The notes beneath the pieces are model-generated. The model was not told the DNA's origin. It did no database searches and saw only the letters and a list, made by a program, of their open reading frames with translations. A stretch of 64,000 nucleotides of DNA from Nocardia cerradoensis NBRC 101014 (GTDB taxonomy: Bacteria; Actinomycetota; Actinomycetes; Mycobacteriales; Mycobacteriaceae), in assembly GCF_000308535.1 (NCBI RefSeq), contig NZ_BAFW01000255.1, positions 1-64,000 of the forward strand, given 5' to 3'. The translations under genes and the position numbers were made by a program. Within the stretch, counting starts at the first letter, position 1. Each line of letters opens with the position of its first letter. Below, piece after piece: positions 43,885-51,914 of the stretch.

Positions 43885-44562
43885 CTAGGCGACGCGGCGT
43901 GCGGTGACGATCGAGTCGGGGTCCAGATGCGCGTAGCTGACGGTCTCACCAGACTGCGGCGCCTGGAGGATCTTGCCATCCCCGGCGTACATGGACACGT
44001 GGCCGCCACCGTTCTGGATCACCAGGTCGCCCGGCTTCAGGTCCTGGAAGGCGACCGGCTTGCCGACATGCGACTGTTCGAAGCTGGTGCGCGGCAGTTG
44101 AATTCCGGCCTGCTTGTACGCCCACTGCACCAGACCGGAGCAGTCGAAGTTCGAAGGACCGGAGGCGCCCCACACGTAGTCGGCGCCGATCTTGCTGCGC
44201 GCAGCGTCGAGAGCGACGTCGCCGACGCCGTGCTGCTGCTGCGGCTGGCCGAACATGCCACCCAGCGGGTTCTGTGCGGCGTTGGGGACGCCGGGCGCGA
44301 TCGCCTGCGAGCTCAGCGCCTGCTGAACTCCCTTGATCTGATCCGCGTGATCGGCGAGCACCTGGTTCGCCTGGCTGACCTGCTGGTCGAAATCCGAACC
44401 CAGCGGAACGTCGAAGTTACCGACGCCGGGAACGTTGATCGTGGCCGCCATGGCCGGAATCGCCGGAATCGCACCGGTTGTGGCCGCTACTGCGCCGCAG
44501 ACCAGCGCACCCTTGACGGAATTCGGCAGCCGAGATTCCCGTTGCAGACTGTGTTTACCCAC
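43885..44562 (-). CDS. Secreted NlpC/P60 peptidoglycan hydrolase (RipA/RipD-like)
   Basis: A 225-residue exported cell-wall hydrolase. A signal peptide (about 1-40, ending PAIPAMAA) is followed by an NLPGVGNF-like linker and short helix, then the NlpC/P60 domain from about 115: ADYVWGASGPSNFDCSGLVQ with the catalytic Cys, and GGGHVSMYAGDGKILQAPQ with the catalytic His. These enzymes cut between D-iso-Glu and DAP in peptidoglycan stems. A c-di-AMP riboswitch sequence precedes the gene (44590-44715), which fits the known association of that RNA with cell-wall genes in actinobacteria. Confidence 0.9.
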   Translation of the reverse strand: MGKHSLQRESRLPNSVKGALVCGAVAATTGAIPAIPAMAATINVPGVGNFDVPLGSDFDQQVSQANQVLADHADQIKGVQQALSSQAIAPGVPNAAQNPLGGMFGQPQQQHGVGDVALDAARSKIGADYVWGASGPSNFDCSGLVQWAYKQAGIQLPRTSFEQSHVGKPVAFQDLKPGDLVIQNGGGHVSMYAGDGKILQAPQSGETVSYAHLDPDSIVTARRVA

Positions 44563-44589
44563 CGAGCTGAGTCTCCTGTTTCTTCCTTG

Positions 44590-44715
44590 CCCACGCGCCG
44601 ACCGGGTTAGCTGACGGGTTCGGACCGGGAAGATTCGGCCCTACCCCATCGACCTTGCGACCGAAGAGGATTCACCCCAGTAACCTGGGTCCCCGGTTCA
44701 GCGATCGAGCTGCCC
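44590..44715 (-). ncRNA. ydaO/yuaA-type c-di-AMP riboswitch
   Basis: The leader of the NlpC/P60 gene contains, on the minus strand, the conserved CGCTGAACCGGGG followed by ACTGGGGTGAATC, and CTTCCCGGTCCGAACCCGTC followed by AGCTAACCCGGTCGGCG. These are the signature segments of the ydaO riboswitch, which binds cyclic di-AMP and usually turns genes off. The leader ends 27 bases before the start codon. The limits given are approximate. Confidence 0.9.
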
Positions 44716-44979
44716 ACTCGACTGCTGATTAGGCGGTGACTCAGCGGGCCGCCCCTCTAATGAAGCGACATACTCCGCGAAGTCACGAAGAGATTACGAC
44801 GGCTCGGTGTTGTTGTCCACCCCACACGACGGCGTGTCTGCCCGCGTGTCGCCAAATCGCCAGGACCACCCCCGATTACAGCCCGGCGAATCGATCTGCT
44901 ATGGAGATCACGACACGGTATCCACGGCTCTGTGCTCGTTATCGAATCGAGTCGCCCGGGCGTTACACCGGCGGCCGAT
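44716..44979. other. Upstream region of the riboswitch; no gene seen
   Basis: About 260 bases between the riboswitch and the next small gene. It must contain the promoter of the riboswitch transcript on the minus strand. No convincing coding frame or repeat was seen. Confidence 0.4.
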
Positions 44980-45267
44980 TCACCCGGCCGCTCCGCGCGA
45001 ACCGACCGCGCGCTCCAGTTCCGCGATGCGACCTCGCGCGTCCGCCAGTTCGGTTTCCAGCCGGCCCAGGGCGATCACGAGCGGGCCGACCGCGAGATCG
45101 GCCACCAGTTGCGGATCGTCGTACCCCTGCTCGATCGCGTGCAGGATGTTGTCGCGAATCCGGCGCGCCACGCTCGCTCCGGCGGGCACGTCCCAGGATC
45201 CGACGACCTCGGCCACCGTGGGGTTCGGCCGATCGCCGGACTGCTGATCTTCCGAATCGGTGGACAT
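44980..45267 (-). CDS. Hypothetical protein with coiled-coil end
   Basis: A 95-residue soluble protein from ATG 45267, which has AGGAGG four bases upstream. The middle part, ARRIRDNILHAIEQGYDDPQ, and the C-terminal ALGRLETELADARGRIAELE suggest two helices, the second a short coiled coil. I do not recognise the family. It lies between the NlpC/P60 transcription unit and a divergent ATPase gene. Confidence 0.6.
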   Translation of the reverse strand: MSTDSEDQQSGDRPNPTVAEVVGSWDVPAGASVARRIRDNILHAIEQGYDDPQLVADLAVGPLVIALGRLETELADARGRIAELERAVGSRGAAG

Positions 45268-45430
45268 GACCCCTCCTGCGGACATTTCGGACCTCGATCA
45301 GCCCCCAGCGTAGAGAGCGCACCGCGCCCGGTCACGCCGCGCGGCGAATGCCATTCGATTGGATAGCGCAATCTAGGACATCCCGTATATATCCCGAGAT
45401 TTCGGTGCGAACGCGCTACGGTGTCGAGGC

Positions 45431-46615
45431 ATGGACCCCGTGCGGAATCCGTATGCTCCGGGCGCCGGCCAGCGCCCGCCCGAACTCGCCGGGCGCGACA
45501 AACAGCTCGACGCGTTCGACATCGTGCTCGAACGCATCTCGCGCGGACGTCCCGAACGCAGTGTGATGCTCACCGGCCTGCGCGGCGTGGGAAAGACCGT
45601 GCTGCTCAACCAACTTCGGTCCACGGCCCGATCACGCGGGTGGGGAACGGGCAAACTGGAGGCCCGCCCGGATCAGGAATTGCGGCGGCCGCTGGCCTCG
45701 GCGCTGCATATGGCGGTGCGCCAGATCGCGGTCGCCCATCGCAATCCCGAGATGGTGGACGATTTCCTGGGCATCCTCAAGGCCTTCGCCCTGCGCGCGA
45801 CCGCCGACAAGGGGATGCGCGAACGCTGGCAACCCGGTATCGACGTCCCCGCCGTCACCGGACGCGCGGACTCCGGTGACATCGAGATCGATCTCGTGGA
45901 GTTGCTCCTCGAAGCCGCTCAGCTGGCCCGCGACATCGGCGTCGGCATCGCCGTGTTCATCGACGAGATGCAGGATCTGGGACCGGCCGACATCTCCGCG
46001 ATCTGCGGCGCCTGCCATGAACTGAGCCAGGAGACGGCGCCGCTGATCGTGGTGGGCGCGGGTCTGCCGCATCTGCCGGCCGTGCTCTCGGCCTCCAAGA
46101 GCTACTCCGAGCGACTTTTCGGTTACCACCGCATCGACCGGCTCGATCGCGATTCCGCCGATCGCGCGCTGATCGCGCCCGCCGAGCGCGAGGCGGTGGA
46201 GTTCACCGAGGAGGCACTGAAGGCCTTGTACGACAAGGCCGATGGGTACCCCTATTTCGTGCAGGCCTACGGTAAGGCCACCTGGGATGTCGCCGCCCGC
46301 AGCCCGATCGGCGCCGAGGATGTGGAACTGGCGGCCCCGGCGGCCGAGGAGGAACTGGCGGTCGGCTTCTTCGGCTCTCGCTATGAGCGGGCAACTCCCG
46401 CCGAGCGCGAGTACATGCGGGCGATGGCCGATCTGGCCGGCGACGACGGGCCGGTCCCCACCGCGGCGGTCGCCAAGGAACTGGGTCGCAAACCCGCGTC
46501 CCTGTCTCCGGCCCGGGACGGACTCATCAAGAAGGGGCTGATCTATTCCGCCGAGCGGGGCACGATCGGCTTCACGGTGCCGCATTTCGGGCGGTATCTG
46601 CGCGGCGTGCAGTAA
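45431..46615 (+). CDS. AAA/STAND-like ATPase with C-terminal winged helix
   Basis: A 394-residue ATPase with Walker A GLRGVGKTVLL (about 49-59) and Walker B VFIDEMQDL (about 178-186), as in the archaeal-ATPase/Orc1-like group. The C-terminal part (about 315-390) contains EYMRAMADLAGDDGPVPTAA and AKELGRKPASLSPARDGLIK, a winged helix. Such proteins can bind DNA or act as ATP-driven switches, but no function is known. The gene stands alone between a small gene and an acyl-CoA dehydrogenase. Confidence 0.8.
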   Translation: MDPVRNPYAPGAGQRPPELAGRDKQLDAFDIVLERISRGRPERSVMLTGLRGVGKTVLLNQLRSTARSRGWGTGKLEARPDQELRRPLASALHMAVRQIAVAHRNPEMVDDFLGILKAFALRATADKGMRERWQPGIDVPAVTGRADSGDIEIDLVELLLEAAQLARDIGVGIAVFIDEMQDLGPADISAICGACHELSQETAPLIVVGAGLPHLPAVLSASKSYSERLFGYHRIDRLDRDSADRALIAPAEREAVEFTEEALKALYDKADGYPYFVQAYGKATWDVAARSPIGAEDVELAAPAAEEELAVGFFGSRYERATPAEREYMRAMADLAGDDGPVPTAAVAKELGRKPASLSPARDGLIKKGLIYSAERGTIGFTVPHFGRYLRGVQ

Positions 46616-46633
46616 TTCTTCGACCCCCGATTT

Positions 46634-46652
46634 CGCCGGAGGCCTACCGGCG
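46634..46652 (+). terminator. Hairpin after the AAA ATPase gene
   Basis: CGCCGG and CCGGCG form a short six-base-pair stem with a seven-base loop, 18 bases after the stop. It is a weak terminator candidate. Confidence 0.4.
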
Positions 46653-46677
46653 AGTAACAAACCCTCCTACACTCGAA

Positions 46678-46693
46678 TGTGATCCTGGTCACG
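46678..46693 (+). promoter_or_regulatory. CRP-like binding site upstream of the acyl-CoA dehydrogenase gene
   Basis: TGTGATCCTGGTCACG matches the TGTGA-N6-TCACA consensus at nine of ten fixed positions. It lies 17 bases before the start codon, so it would act as a repressor site if the promoter is upstream. Binding is inferred. Confidence 0.5.
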
Positions 46694-46710
46694 TTTCGAG
46701 GGAGGATCCC

Positions 46711-48666
46711 ATGGCGACAGCCGCGAAAGTTCACGCCACCGAAGAACAGGCCCGCGCACTGGTCGAGGAATCACGCGAAAGCACCTGGGCCAAACCGTCG
46801 TTCGCGAAGCAGATGTTCCTCGGCCGGTTCCGGCTCGACCTGATCCATCCGTATCCACAGCCCGCTCCCGACGACGCGGCGCGGACCGAGGCCTACCTGG
46901 AACGGCTGCGGGCCTTCTGCGAGACCTTGGACGGATCGGTCATCGAGGCCGAATCGAAGATTCCGGACGACTACGTCCGCGGCCTAGCCGAACTCGGCTG
47001 CTTCGGACTCAAGATCCCACCGGAATACGGTGGGCAGGGACTGTCGCAGGTCGGCTACAACCGGGCGCTGATGATGGTCGGCTCGGTGCACGCGAGTTTG
47101 GGCGTGCTGCTGTCGGCGCATCAGTCGATCGGCGTGCCGGAACCGCTGAAGCTGGCCGGCACCGAGGAACAGAAGCGCGAATTCCTGCCCCGGTGCGCGC
47201 GGGGCGCGGTCAGCGCCTTCCTGCTGACGGAACCGGACGTCGGATCGGACCCCGCCCGGATGGCGAGTACCGCGACCCCGACCGCCGACGGCGAGGCCTA
47301 CGAACTCGACGGTGTGAAGTTGTGGACGACCAACGGTGTGGTCGCCGAACTGCTGGTGGTCATGGCGCGGGTACCGAAGGGCCCCGGCCATCGCGGCGGC
47401 ATATCCGCCTTCGTGGTGGAGGCCGACACCCCCGGCATCACCGTCGAGCGCCGCAACGCCTTCATGGGTTTGCACGGGATCGAGAACGGTGTCACCCGCA
47501 TGCACAAGGTCCGGGTGCCGGCGCGCAATCTGATCGGACGCGAGGGCGACGGCCTGAAGATCGCGCTCACCACGCTCAACGCGGGCCGGCTGGCCATCCC
47601 CGCACTGTGCACCGCGGCGGCGAAGTGGTCGCTGAAGATCAGCCGCGGCTGGTCGGCGGCGCGCGTGCAGTGGGGCCGCCCGGTCGGCGAACACGCGGCG
47701 GTCGCGTCGAAGATATCCTTCGTCGCCGCAACCGCTTTCGCGCTGGAGGCGGTGCTCGAACTGTCCGGGACCATGTGCGACGAGGCGCGCAACGACATCC
47801 GCATCGAAGCCGCACTGGCCAAACTGTGGGCCTCCGAGATGAGCTGTCGCATCGCCGACGAACTGGTACAGATCCGCGGCGGCCGCGGCTACGAGACCGC
47901 CGCCTCGCTGCGCCATCGGGGTGAGCGCGCGGTACCGGCCGAACAGCTGGTGCGCGATCTGCGGATCAATCGGATCTTCGAAGGCTCCAGCGAGATCATG
48001 CGACTGCTGATCGCCCGCGAGATGGCCGATGCGCATATGGCCGCCGCGGGCGCGCTCGTGGATCGCCATGCGGCACTGAAGGACAAGGCCACCGCCGCGG
48101 TCGGGGCGAGCGGCTTCTACGCGAAATGGTTCCCGCAGTTGGCGGTCGGCCGTGGCACGCTTCCGGCCGGCTATACCGAATTCGGGCCGCTGGCAACGCA
48201 TCTGCGCTTCGTCGAGCGGATGTCACGCAAGCAGGCGCGCGAATTGATGTACGCGATGGCGCGCTGGCAGGCGAAACTCGAATACCGGCAGGGGTTCCTG
48301 GGCCGCCTCGTCGATATCGGCGCGGAGCTGTTCGCCATGTCGGCGGCGTGCGTCCGCGCCCAGGCCATGCGCGCCGAGGACAGCCGGGACGCGGCCGCGG
48401 CGACGGAACTGGCCGACACCTTCTGCCGCCAGTCCCGGTTGCGGGTCGAGGCCGCCTTCGACGCACTGTGGGACAACACCGACGACGCCGACACCGCGCT
48501 GACCCGGCAGGTGCTGGAGGGCCGCTACGAATGGCTGGAGTCGGGCGTGCTCGATCCCAGCGAGGGCACCGGCCCGTGGATCGCGGAGTGGGAATTCGGC
48601 CCGTCCACCGAGCACAATCTGCTCACCCCGTTCCTGCCGTCCACGCGCACGGCGGCCGACGTGTAG
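46711..48666 (+). CDS. Acyl-CoA dehydrogenase (VLCAD-like)
   Basis: A 651-residue acyl-CoA dehydrogenase, longer than the usual 380-400, with an extra C-terminal part like VLCAD/ACAD9. It shows GCFGLKIPPEYGGQGLSQ, LLTEPDVGSDPARMA, LWTTNGVVAELLVVMARV, and RIFEGSSEIMRLLIAREMA. It introduces the first double bond of beta-oxidation for acyl-CoAs; chain length is not known. ATG 46711 has GAGGGAGG upstream and a CRP-like site in front. A long inverted repeat follows at 48673-48728. Confidence 0.88.
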   Translation: MATAAKVHATEEQARALVEESRESTWAKPSFAKQMFLGRFRLDLIHPYPQPAPDDAARTEAYLERLRAFCETLDGSVIEAESKIPDDYVRGLAELGCFGLKIPPEYGGQGLSQVGYNRALMMVGSVHASLGVLLSAHQSIGVPEPLKLAGTEEQKREFLPRCARGAVSAFLLTEPDVGSDPARMASTATPTADGEAYELDGVKLWTTNGVVAELLVVMARVPKGPGHRGGISAFVVEADTPGITVERRNAFMGLHGIENGVTRMHKVRVPARNLIGREGDGLKIALTTLNAGRLAIPALCTAAAKWSLKISRGWSAARVQWGRPVGEHAAVASKISFVAATAFALEAVLELSGTMCDEARNDIRIEAALAKLWASEMSCRIADELVQIRGGRGYETAASLRHRGERAVPAEQLVRDLRINRIFEGSSEIMRLLIAREMADAHMAAAGALVDRHAALKDKATAAVGASGFYAKWFPQLAVGRGTLPAGYTEFGPLATHLRFVERMSRKQARELMYAMARWQAKLEYRQGFLGRLVDIGAELFAMSAACVRAQAMRAEDSRDAAAATELADTFCRQSRLRVEAAFDALWDNTDDADTALTRQVLEGRYEWLESGVLDPSEGTGPWIAEWEFGPSTEHNLLTPFLPSTRTAADV

Positions 48667-48672
48667 CGATCC

Positions 48673-48728
48673 ATCGGGAAATCTAGGGCTGTCTAGTCTC
48701 AAAGATCGAGAGCCCTAGATTTCCCGAT
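48673..48728. repeat. 18-bp perfect inverted repeat between convergent genes
   Basis: Arms 48673-48690 and 48711-48728 are perfect reverse complements around a 20-base loop. The arms are AT-richer than the surroundings and contain the rare CTAG. It may be a bidirectional terminator for the convergent acyl-CoA dehydrogenase and epoxide hydrolase genes. Confidence 0.7.
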
Positions 48729-48738
48729 GAAACGGCGC

Positions 48739-49869
48739 TCAGGCGAGATCGCCGAAGAATCGGCGCAGGTCGGCCGCATATGCCTGCGGCTGATCCATCG
48801 CGATGAAATGGTGTCCCGCCGGATTGTCCTCCGGCCAGTGCACGATCTTCGCGGTGCGCTCGGCGAGCCGGCGGATGCCCGGTGCGCCGCTGTACACCCC
48901 GGTCGGGACCTGCGCCGAACCGGTCGGCCAGGCGAAGCCGGTGCTGTCGTAGTACGACCACGCCGACGTCCCGAAGCTCTGGGTGAACCAGTAGATGCCG
49001 ACGGTGGTCAGCAGCGCGTCACGGTCGATCGCCGCGTCGAGCGCGCCGGCGGCGCTGAAGTCGGTGTACTTCTGCACCATCCAGGCCAGCGCGGCGGCGG
49101 GTGAATCGTTCCATCCGATCGAGAAGGTCTGCGGCGCCGCACGCAGCAGACCGTGATGATCCACGCCGTTGACCCAGTCCGCCGACATCATCGCCTCGTA
49201 GCCGGCCCGTTCGGCATCGGTCAGGATCGGCACATCGGCCTGGGTGGGGAAGCCGAGACCGGCGGTGATGTAGAGCCCGGCCACCCGGGCCGGCGCCGCC
49301 TCGGCCATCGCGGTGCCCACATAGGTGCCGAGGTCACCGCCCTGTACGCCGTACCGCTCGTAGCCGAGCCGGGCCATCAGTTCCACCCACATCCGGCCGA
49401 CACGGTCTGCGCTCCAGCCGGTTTCGGCAGGCGCGGCCGAGAATCCGTACCCCGGCACCGACGGTACGACCACATGGAAGGCCCGTGCGGGATCGCCACC
49501 GTGCGCTCGCGGATCGACGAGAAGGTCGATGAGGCCGTCGAATTCGGCGAAGGTGTTGGGCCAGCCGTGGTTGAGAACCAGCGGCAGCGCCTCCGGCTCG
49601 GGCGAGCGCACGTGCAGGAAGTGCACATCGACACCGTCGATCTCGGTGCGGTACTGCGGGAAGCGATTGAGCCGGGCTTCCTGTGCCCGCCAGTCGTATT
49701 CGGTGCGCCAGTAGTCGGCCAGGTCGCGCAGCCGCGTCACCGGGACGCCCCGGCTGCCCTCCGCGCCGGGCAGTCGCGGCGCCCAGCGCGTCCGCGCGAG
49801 CCGATCGCGCAGATCGTCGATATCGGACTGGGGTATGTCGATGCGGAAGCTGCGGATCTCTGCGCTCAT
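48739..49869 (-). CDS. Epoxide hydrolase family protein
   Basis: An alpha/beta hydrolase of about 376 residues with the N-terminal EHN domain of microsomal-type epoxide hydrolases (DIPQSDIDDLRDRLARTRW). It shows LVLNHGWPNTFAEF (HG-P oxyanion motif), YGVQGGDLGTYVG with the Asp nucleophile and a C-terminal AGHHFIAMDQP with the His. It likely adds water to epoxides. ATG 49869 (MSAEIRSF) was preferred over the GTG at 49878. Divergent from an alpha/beta hydrolase gene. Confidence 0.87.
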   Translation of the reverse strand: MSAEIRSFRIDIPQSDIDDLRDRLARTRWAPRLPGAEGSRGVPVTRLRDLADYWRTEYDWRAQEARLNRFPQYRTEIDGVDVHFLHVRSPEPEALPLVLNHGWPNTFAEFDGLIDLLVDPRAHGGDPARAFHVVVPSVPGYGFSAAPAETGWSADRVGRMWVELMARLGYERYGVQGGDLGTYVGTAMAEAAPARVAGLYITAGLGFPTQADVPILTDAERAGYEAMMSADWVNGVDHHGLLRAAPQTFSIGWNDSPAAALAWMVQKYTDFSAAGALDAAIDRDALLTTVGIYWFTQSFGTSAWSYYDSTGFAWPTGSAQVPTGVYSGAPGIRRLAERTAKIVHWPEDNPAGHHFIAMDQPQAYAADLRRFFGDLA

Positions 49870-50020
49870 GGACCCCACGCTAAGTGCGATATAGGCCAGA
49901 TTCGGTCCTAGTGCCGGGAGCCGGTGTCGAGTTCTTTCTAGGGCGTTCTACAACGTGCCGTAGATACGCGAATATTCTGCCGATTCCCTCCTGCCGGATC
50001 GCCGGCGAACGAGCGGCAGC

Positions 50021-50053
50021 AGTTGTACAACTTCTGCATAACACCAGGTTATG
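50021..50053. promoter_or_regulatory. Two palindromes between divergent hydrolase genes
   Basis: AGTTGTACAACT (50021-50032) is a perfect 12-bp palindrome, and CATAACACCAGGTTATG (50037-50053) is a dyad with a five-base spacer. Both lie in the region between the epoxide hydrolase and alpha/beta hydrolase genes, 65-97 bases before the latter. They may bind a local regulator not in this window. Confidence 0.45.
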
Positions 50054-50117
50054 GCCGTTAACGCGGCGGCAATCAATTCCGACATCCGGGCAGGTACGGA
50101 CTCTGCAGGAGGACGTC

Positions 50118-51134
50118 ATGTCCACGACGAACGCCACCCGCGTCACCGTCTGCGCCGACGACGGCACCCCCCTGGCCGCCTGGACCTTCGGTCCGCCCAC
50201 GGCCTCGGTGACGGTGGTCTTCGTTCACGGCCACTGCCTGCGGACCGAATCCTGGTGGTTCCTGCGGGATCAGCTGCTGCGGCAATGGGGCTCCGGCACC
50301 CGGATGGTGTTCTACGACCACCGCGGGCACGGCGATTCCGCCGGCGCCGATCCGATGACCTACACCATCGACCAGCTGGGCCACGATCTCGACGCGGTCC
50401 TGCGGGCGGTCGCGCCGACGGGACCGGTGGTGCTGGTCGGCCATTCCATGGGCGCGATGGTGGTGCTGGCCTACGCTCGCCTGTTCCCGGCCACGATCGG
50501 CACCCGGGTGGTCGGCGTCGGGCTGATCGCCGGGGCGGCCGCCGGCATCACCGCGGTCGGGCTGGGCCGATTGCTGAACCGGCACACCGTGACCTCACTG
50601 CGGGTCGCGGTCCAGCGGGCGCCGCGGGCGCTCCAGGTGTCGAAGCGGTTGGGGCGCCGCGTTTTCGAGCCGATGGTGCGGGAGGCGAGTTTCGGCTCGC
50701 GCCGGGTGAATCCGCGCATGGCCGCACTCGCCACCGCGATGCTCAACGACACCCCGCTGCCGACCATGGCCTACTTCCTGGATTCACTCATCCACTTCGA
50801 CGAGACGCCCACGCTGCGCCTGCTGTCGGAGCTTCCGGCCCTGGTGCTCGGCGGATCGGCCGACATCATGATTCCGTTCGCGCACTCGGTGGTCCTCGCC
50901 GCGCAGCTCGGTCGCGCCGAACTGGTCCGGCTCGACGGCGCCGGACACAGCGTGATCCTGGAGCGCGCGGAGGAGGTGGCGGTGGCCGTCGCGGCACTCG
51001 TGGACCGCGCGACCGGAACCCCGGCCCTCACTCCCGAAGGCCGGGGAGCCGACACCGCCGCGCTTCCGGTTCTCGCGGCACTCGTGGGGATGGAGTCGCC
51101 GTCGGTCACGGCGACCCTGCCGGCCGCCGGATGA
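50118..51134 (+). CDS. Alpha/beta hydrolase
   Basis: A 338-residue serine hydrolase. It shows VVFVHGHCLRTESW (oxyanion hole), VVLVGHSMGAMVVLAYA with the Ser nucleophile, GGSADIMIPFAHS with the acid and GAGHSVILERAEEV with the His. ATG 50118 has AGGAGG upstream; the longer frame to 49884 has no site. The substrate is not known. Confidence 0.87.
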   Translation: MSTTNATRVTVCADDGTPLAAWTFGPPTASVTVVFVHGHCLRTESWWFLRDQLLRQWGSGTRMVFYDHRGHGDSAGADPMTYTIDQLGHDLDAVLRAVAPTGPVVLVGHSMGAMVVLAYARLFPATIGTRVVGVGLIAGAAAGITAVGLGRLLNRHTVTSLRVAVQRAPRALQVSKRLGRRVFEPMVREASFGSRRVNPRMAALATAMLNDTPLPTMAYFLDSLIHFDETPTLRLLSELPALVLGGSADIMIPFAHSVVLAAQLGRAELVRLDGAGHSVILERAEEVAVAVAALVDRATGTPALTPEGRGADTAALPVLAALVGMESPSVTATLPAAG

Positions 51135-51214
51135 GGTTCGCCCGCCGCGCCGGGCGCGCAGGTGGCGAGATCTTTTTCCCTCTGCGACGAGCCAGAACGC
51201 GAATGATCACGTAA

Positions 51215-51247
51215 TGTGTTGTAGATCACGATGTGCGGTCCGTCACA
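51215..51247 (+). promoter_or_regulatory. Tandem CRP/FNR-like binding sites
   Basis: TGTGTTGTAGATCACG (51215-51230) and TGTGCGGTCCGTCACA (51232-51247) both fit TGTGA-N6-TCACA, at eight and nine of ten fixed positions, with centres 17 bases apart. They lie 67-99 bases upstream of the small gene at 51314, a usual range for activation. Confidence 0.5.
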
Positions 51248-51313
51248 AAATTGATCTTGCCTCGCGGGCGGGATCGGATCCGGTGATCGGCCCGGAAGCA
51301 CCAGGAGGTTTCG

Positions 51314-51604
51314 ATGACACGCAGTGAGATCGCCGAACTGCGCTTCGCGGTCGGACAGCTCCGGCAATGCGTCGGCGCGTTGCGCACCCACTACGGAGAT
51401 GCCAACTCGGTCCGCCGGCTGGAGAACGATCTCGAACGACTCACCATCGACGCCGAGGAGTTCGAACACACCCCGCCGCCCGAGGTGGACAGCCGCAGGC
51501 AGCAGGAGGTCATCTACGTGCCGGACAGCAAGTCCGACGAGGCGGCATGGATGGGCGCACAGGACGAGGGCCTCGGCTTCCATTCGAGGCCGCGCACCAA
51601 GTAA
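51314..51604 (+). CDS. Hypothetical small protein
   Basis: A 96-residue soluble protein with AGGAGG eight bases before ATG 51314. It has an N-terminal helical part (EIAELRFAVGQLRQCVGALR, then SVRRLENDLERL) and a disordered C-terminal part with a VIYVPDSKSDEAAWMGAQDE stretch. I do not recognise the family. Upstream there are tandem CRP-like sites; succinate dehydrogenase genes follow on the same strand after about 270 bases. Confidence 0.68.
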   Translation: MTRSEIAELRFAVGQLRQCVGALRTHYGDANSVRRLENDLERLTIDAEEFEHTPPPEVDSRRQQEVIYVPDSKSDEAAWMGAQDEGLGFHSRPRTK

Positions 51605-51872
51605 CCCGACATTCACCAGCAGCACGGGCCGTCGCGGCGGCCGTCCATTCCGCCGCGACGGCGCTGCGGCCCGTCGGTTCCCGCTCCACGGTATTCGCGA
51701 AGAAGGTCCGAAGTAGCTCGTCATTCACTCGCTGTACCGCCGCCGTCGAGCGCCCAGAAAATGTGGCGCAAATCATAGGACGGGGCGGCGATAGTTCTTG
51801 CCTGGACCGGCCTCGAGTCATAGCCCGGTTGTCGTATGGTGCTCAGCATCACATTCGACGCCGGAGGTAACG

Positions 51873-51914
51873 ATGACGTTCCACGGGGTAGACCAGCGAG
51901 GCAGCTTGCAGTGA
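51873..51914 (+). CDS. 13-codon upstream ORF coupled to the succinate dehydrogenase gene
   Basis: GGAGGTAACGATG gives a very good ribosome-binding site for a 13-residue peptide, MTFHGVDQRGSLQ, whose TGA overlaps the GTG start of the membrane subunit (GTGA). The membrane-subunit GTG itself has only a poor site. The mini-ORF therefore probably delivers ribosomes by coupling. That the peptide itself has a function is not implied. Confidence 0.55.
   Translation: MTFHGVDQRGSLQ

Noticed and set aside
44736..45269. 177-codon frame opposite the small coiled-coil gene
   Set aside because: Arg/Pro-rich without a start site; it crosses the promoter region of the riboswitch transcript.
48673..48728. 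Inverted repeats as ends of an insertion sequence
   Set aside because: No transposase lies between or next to the arms; the loop is only 20 bases.
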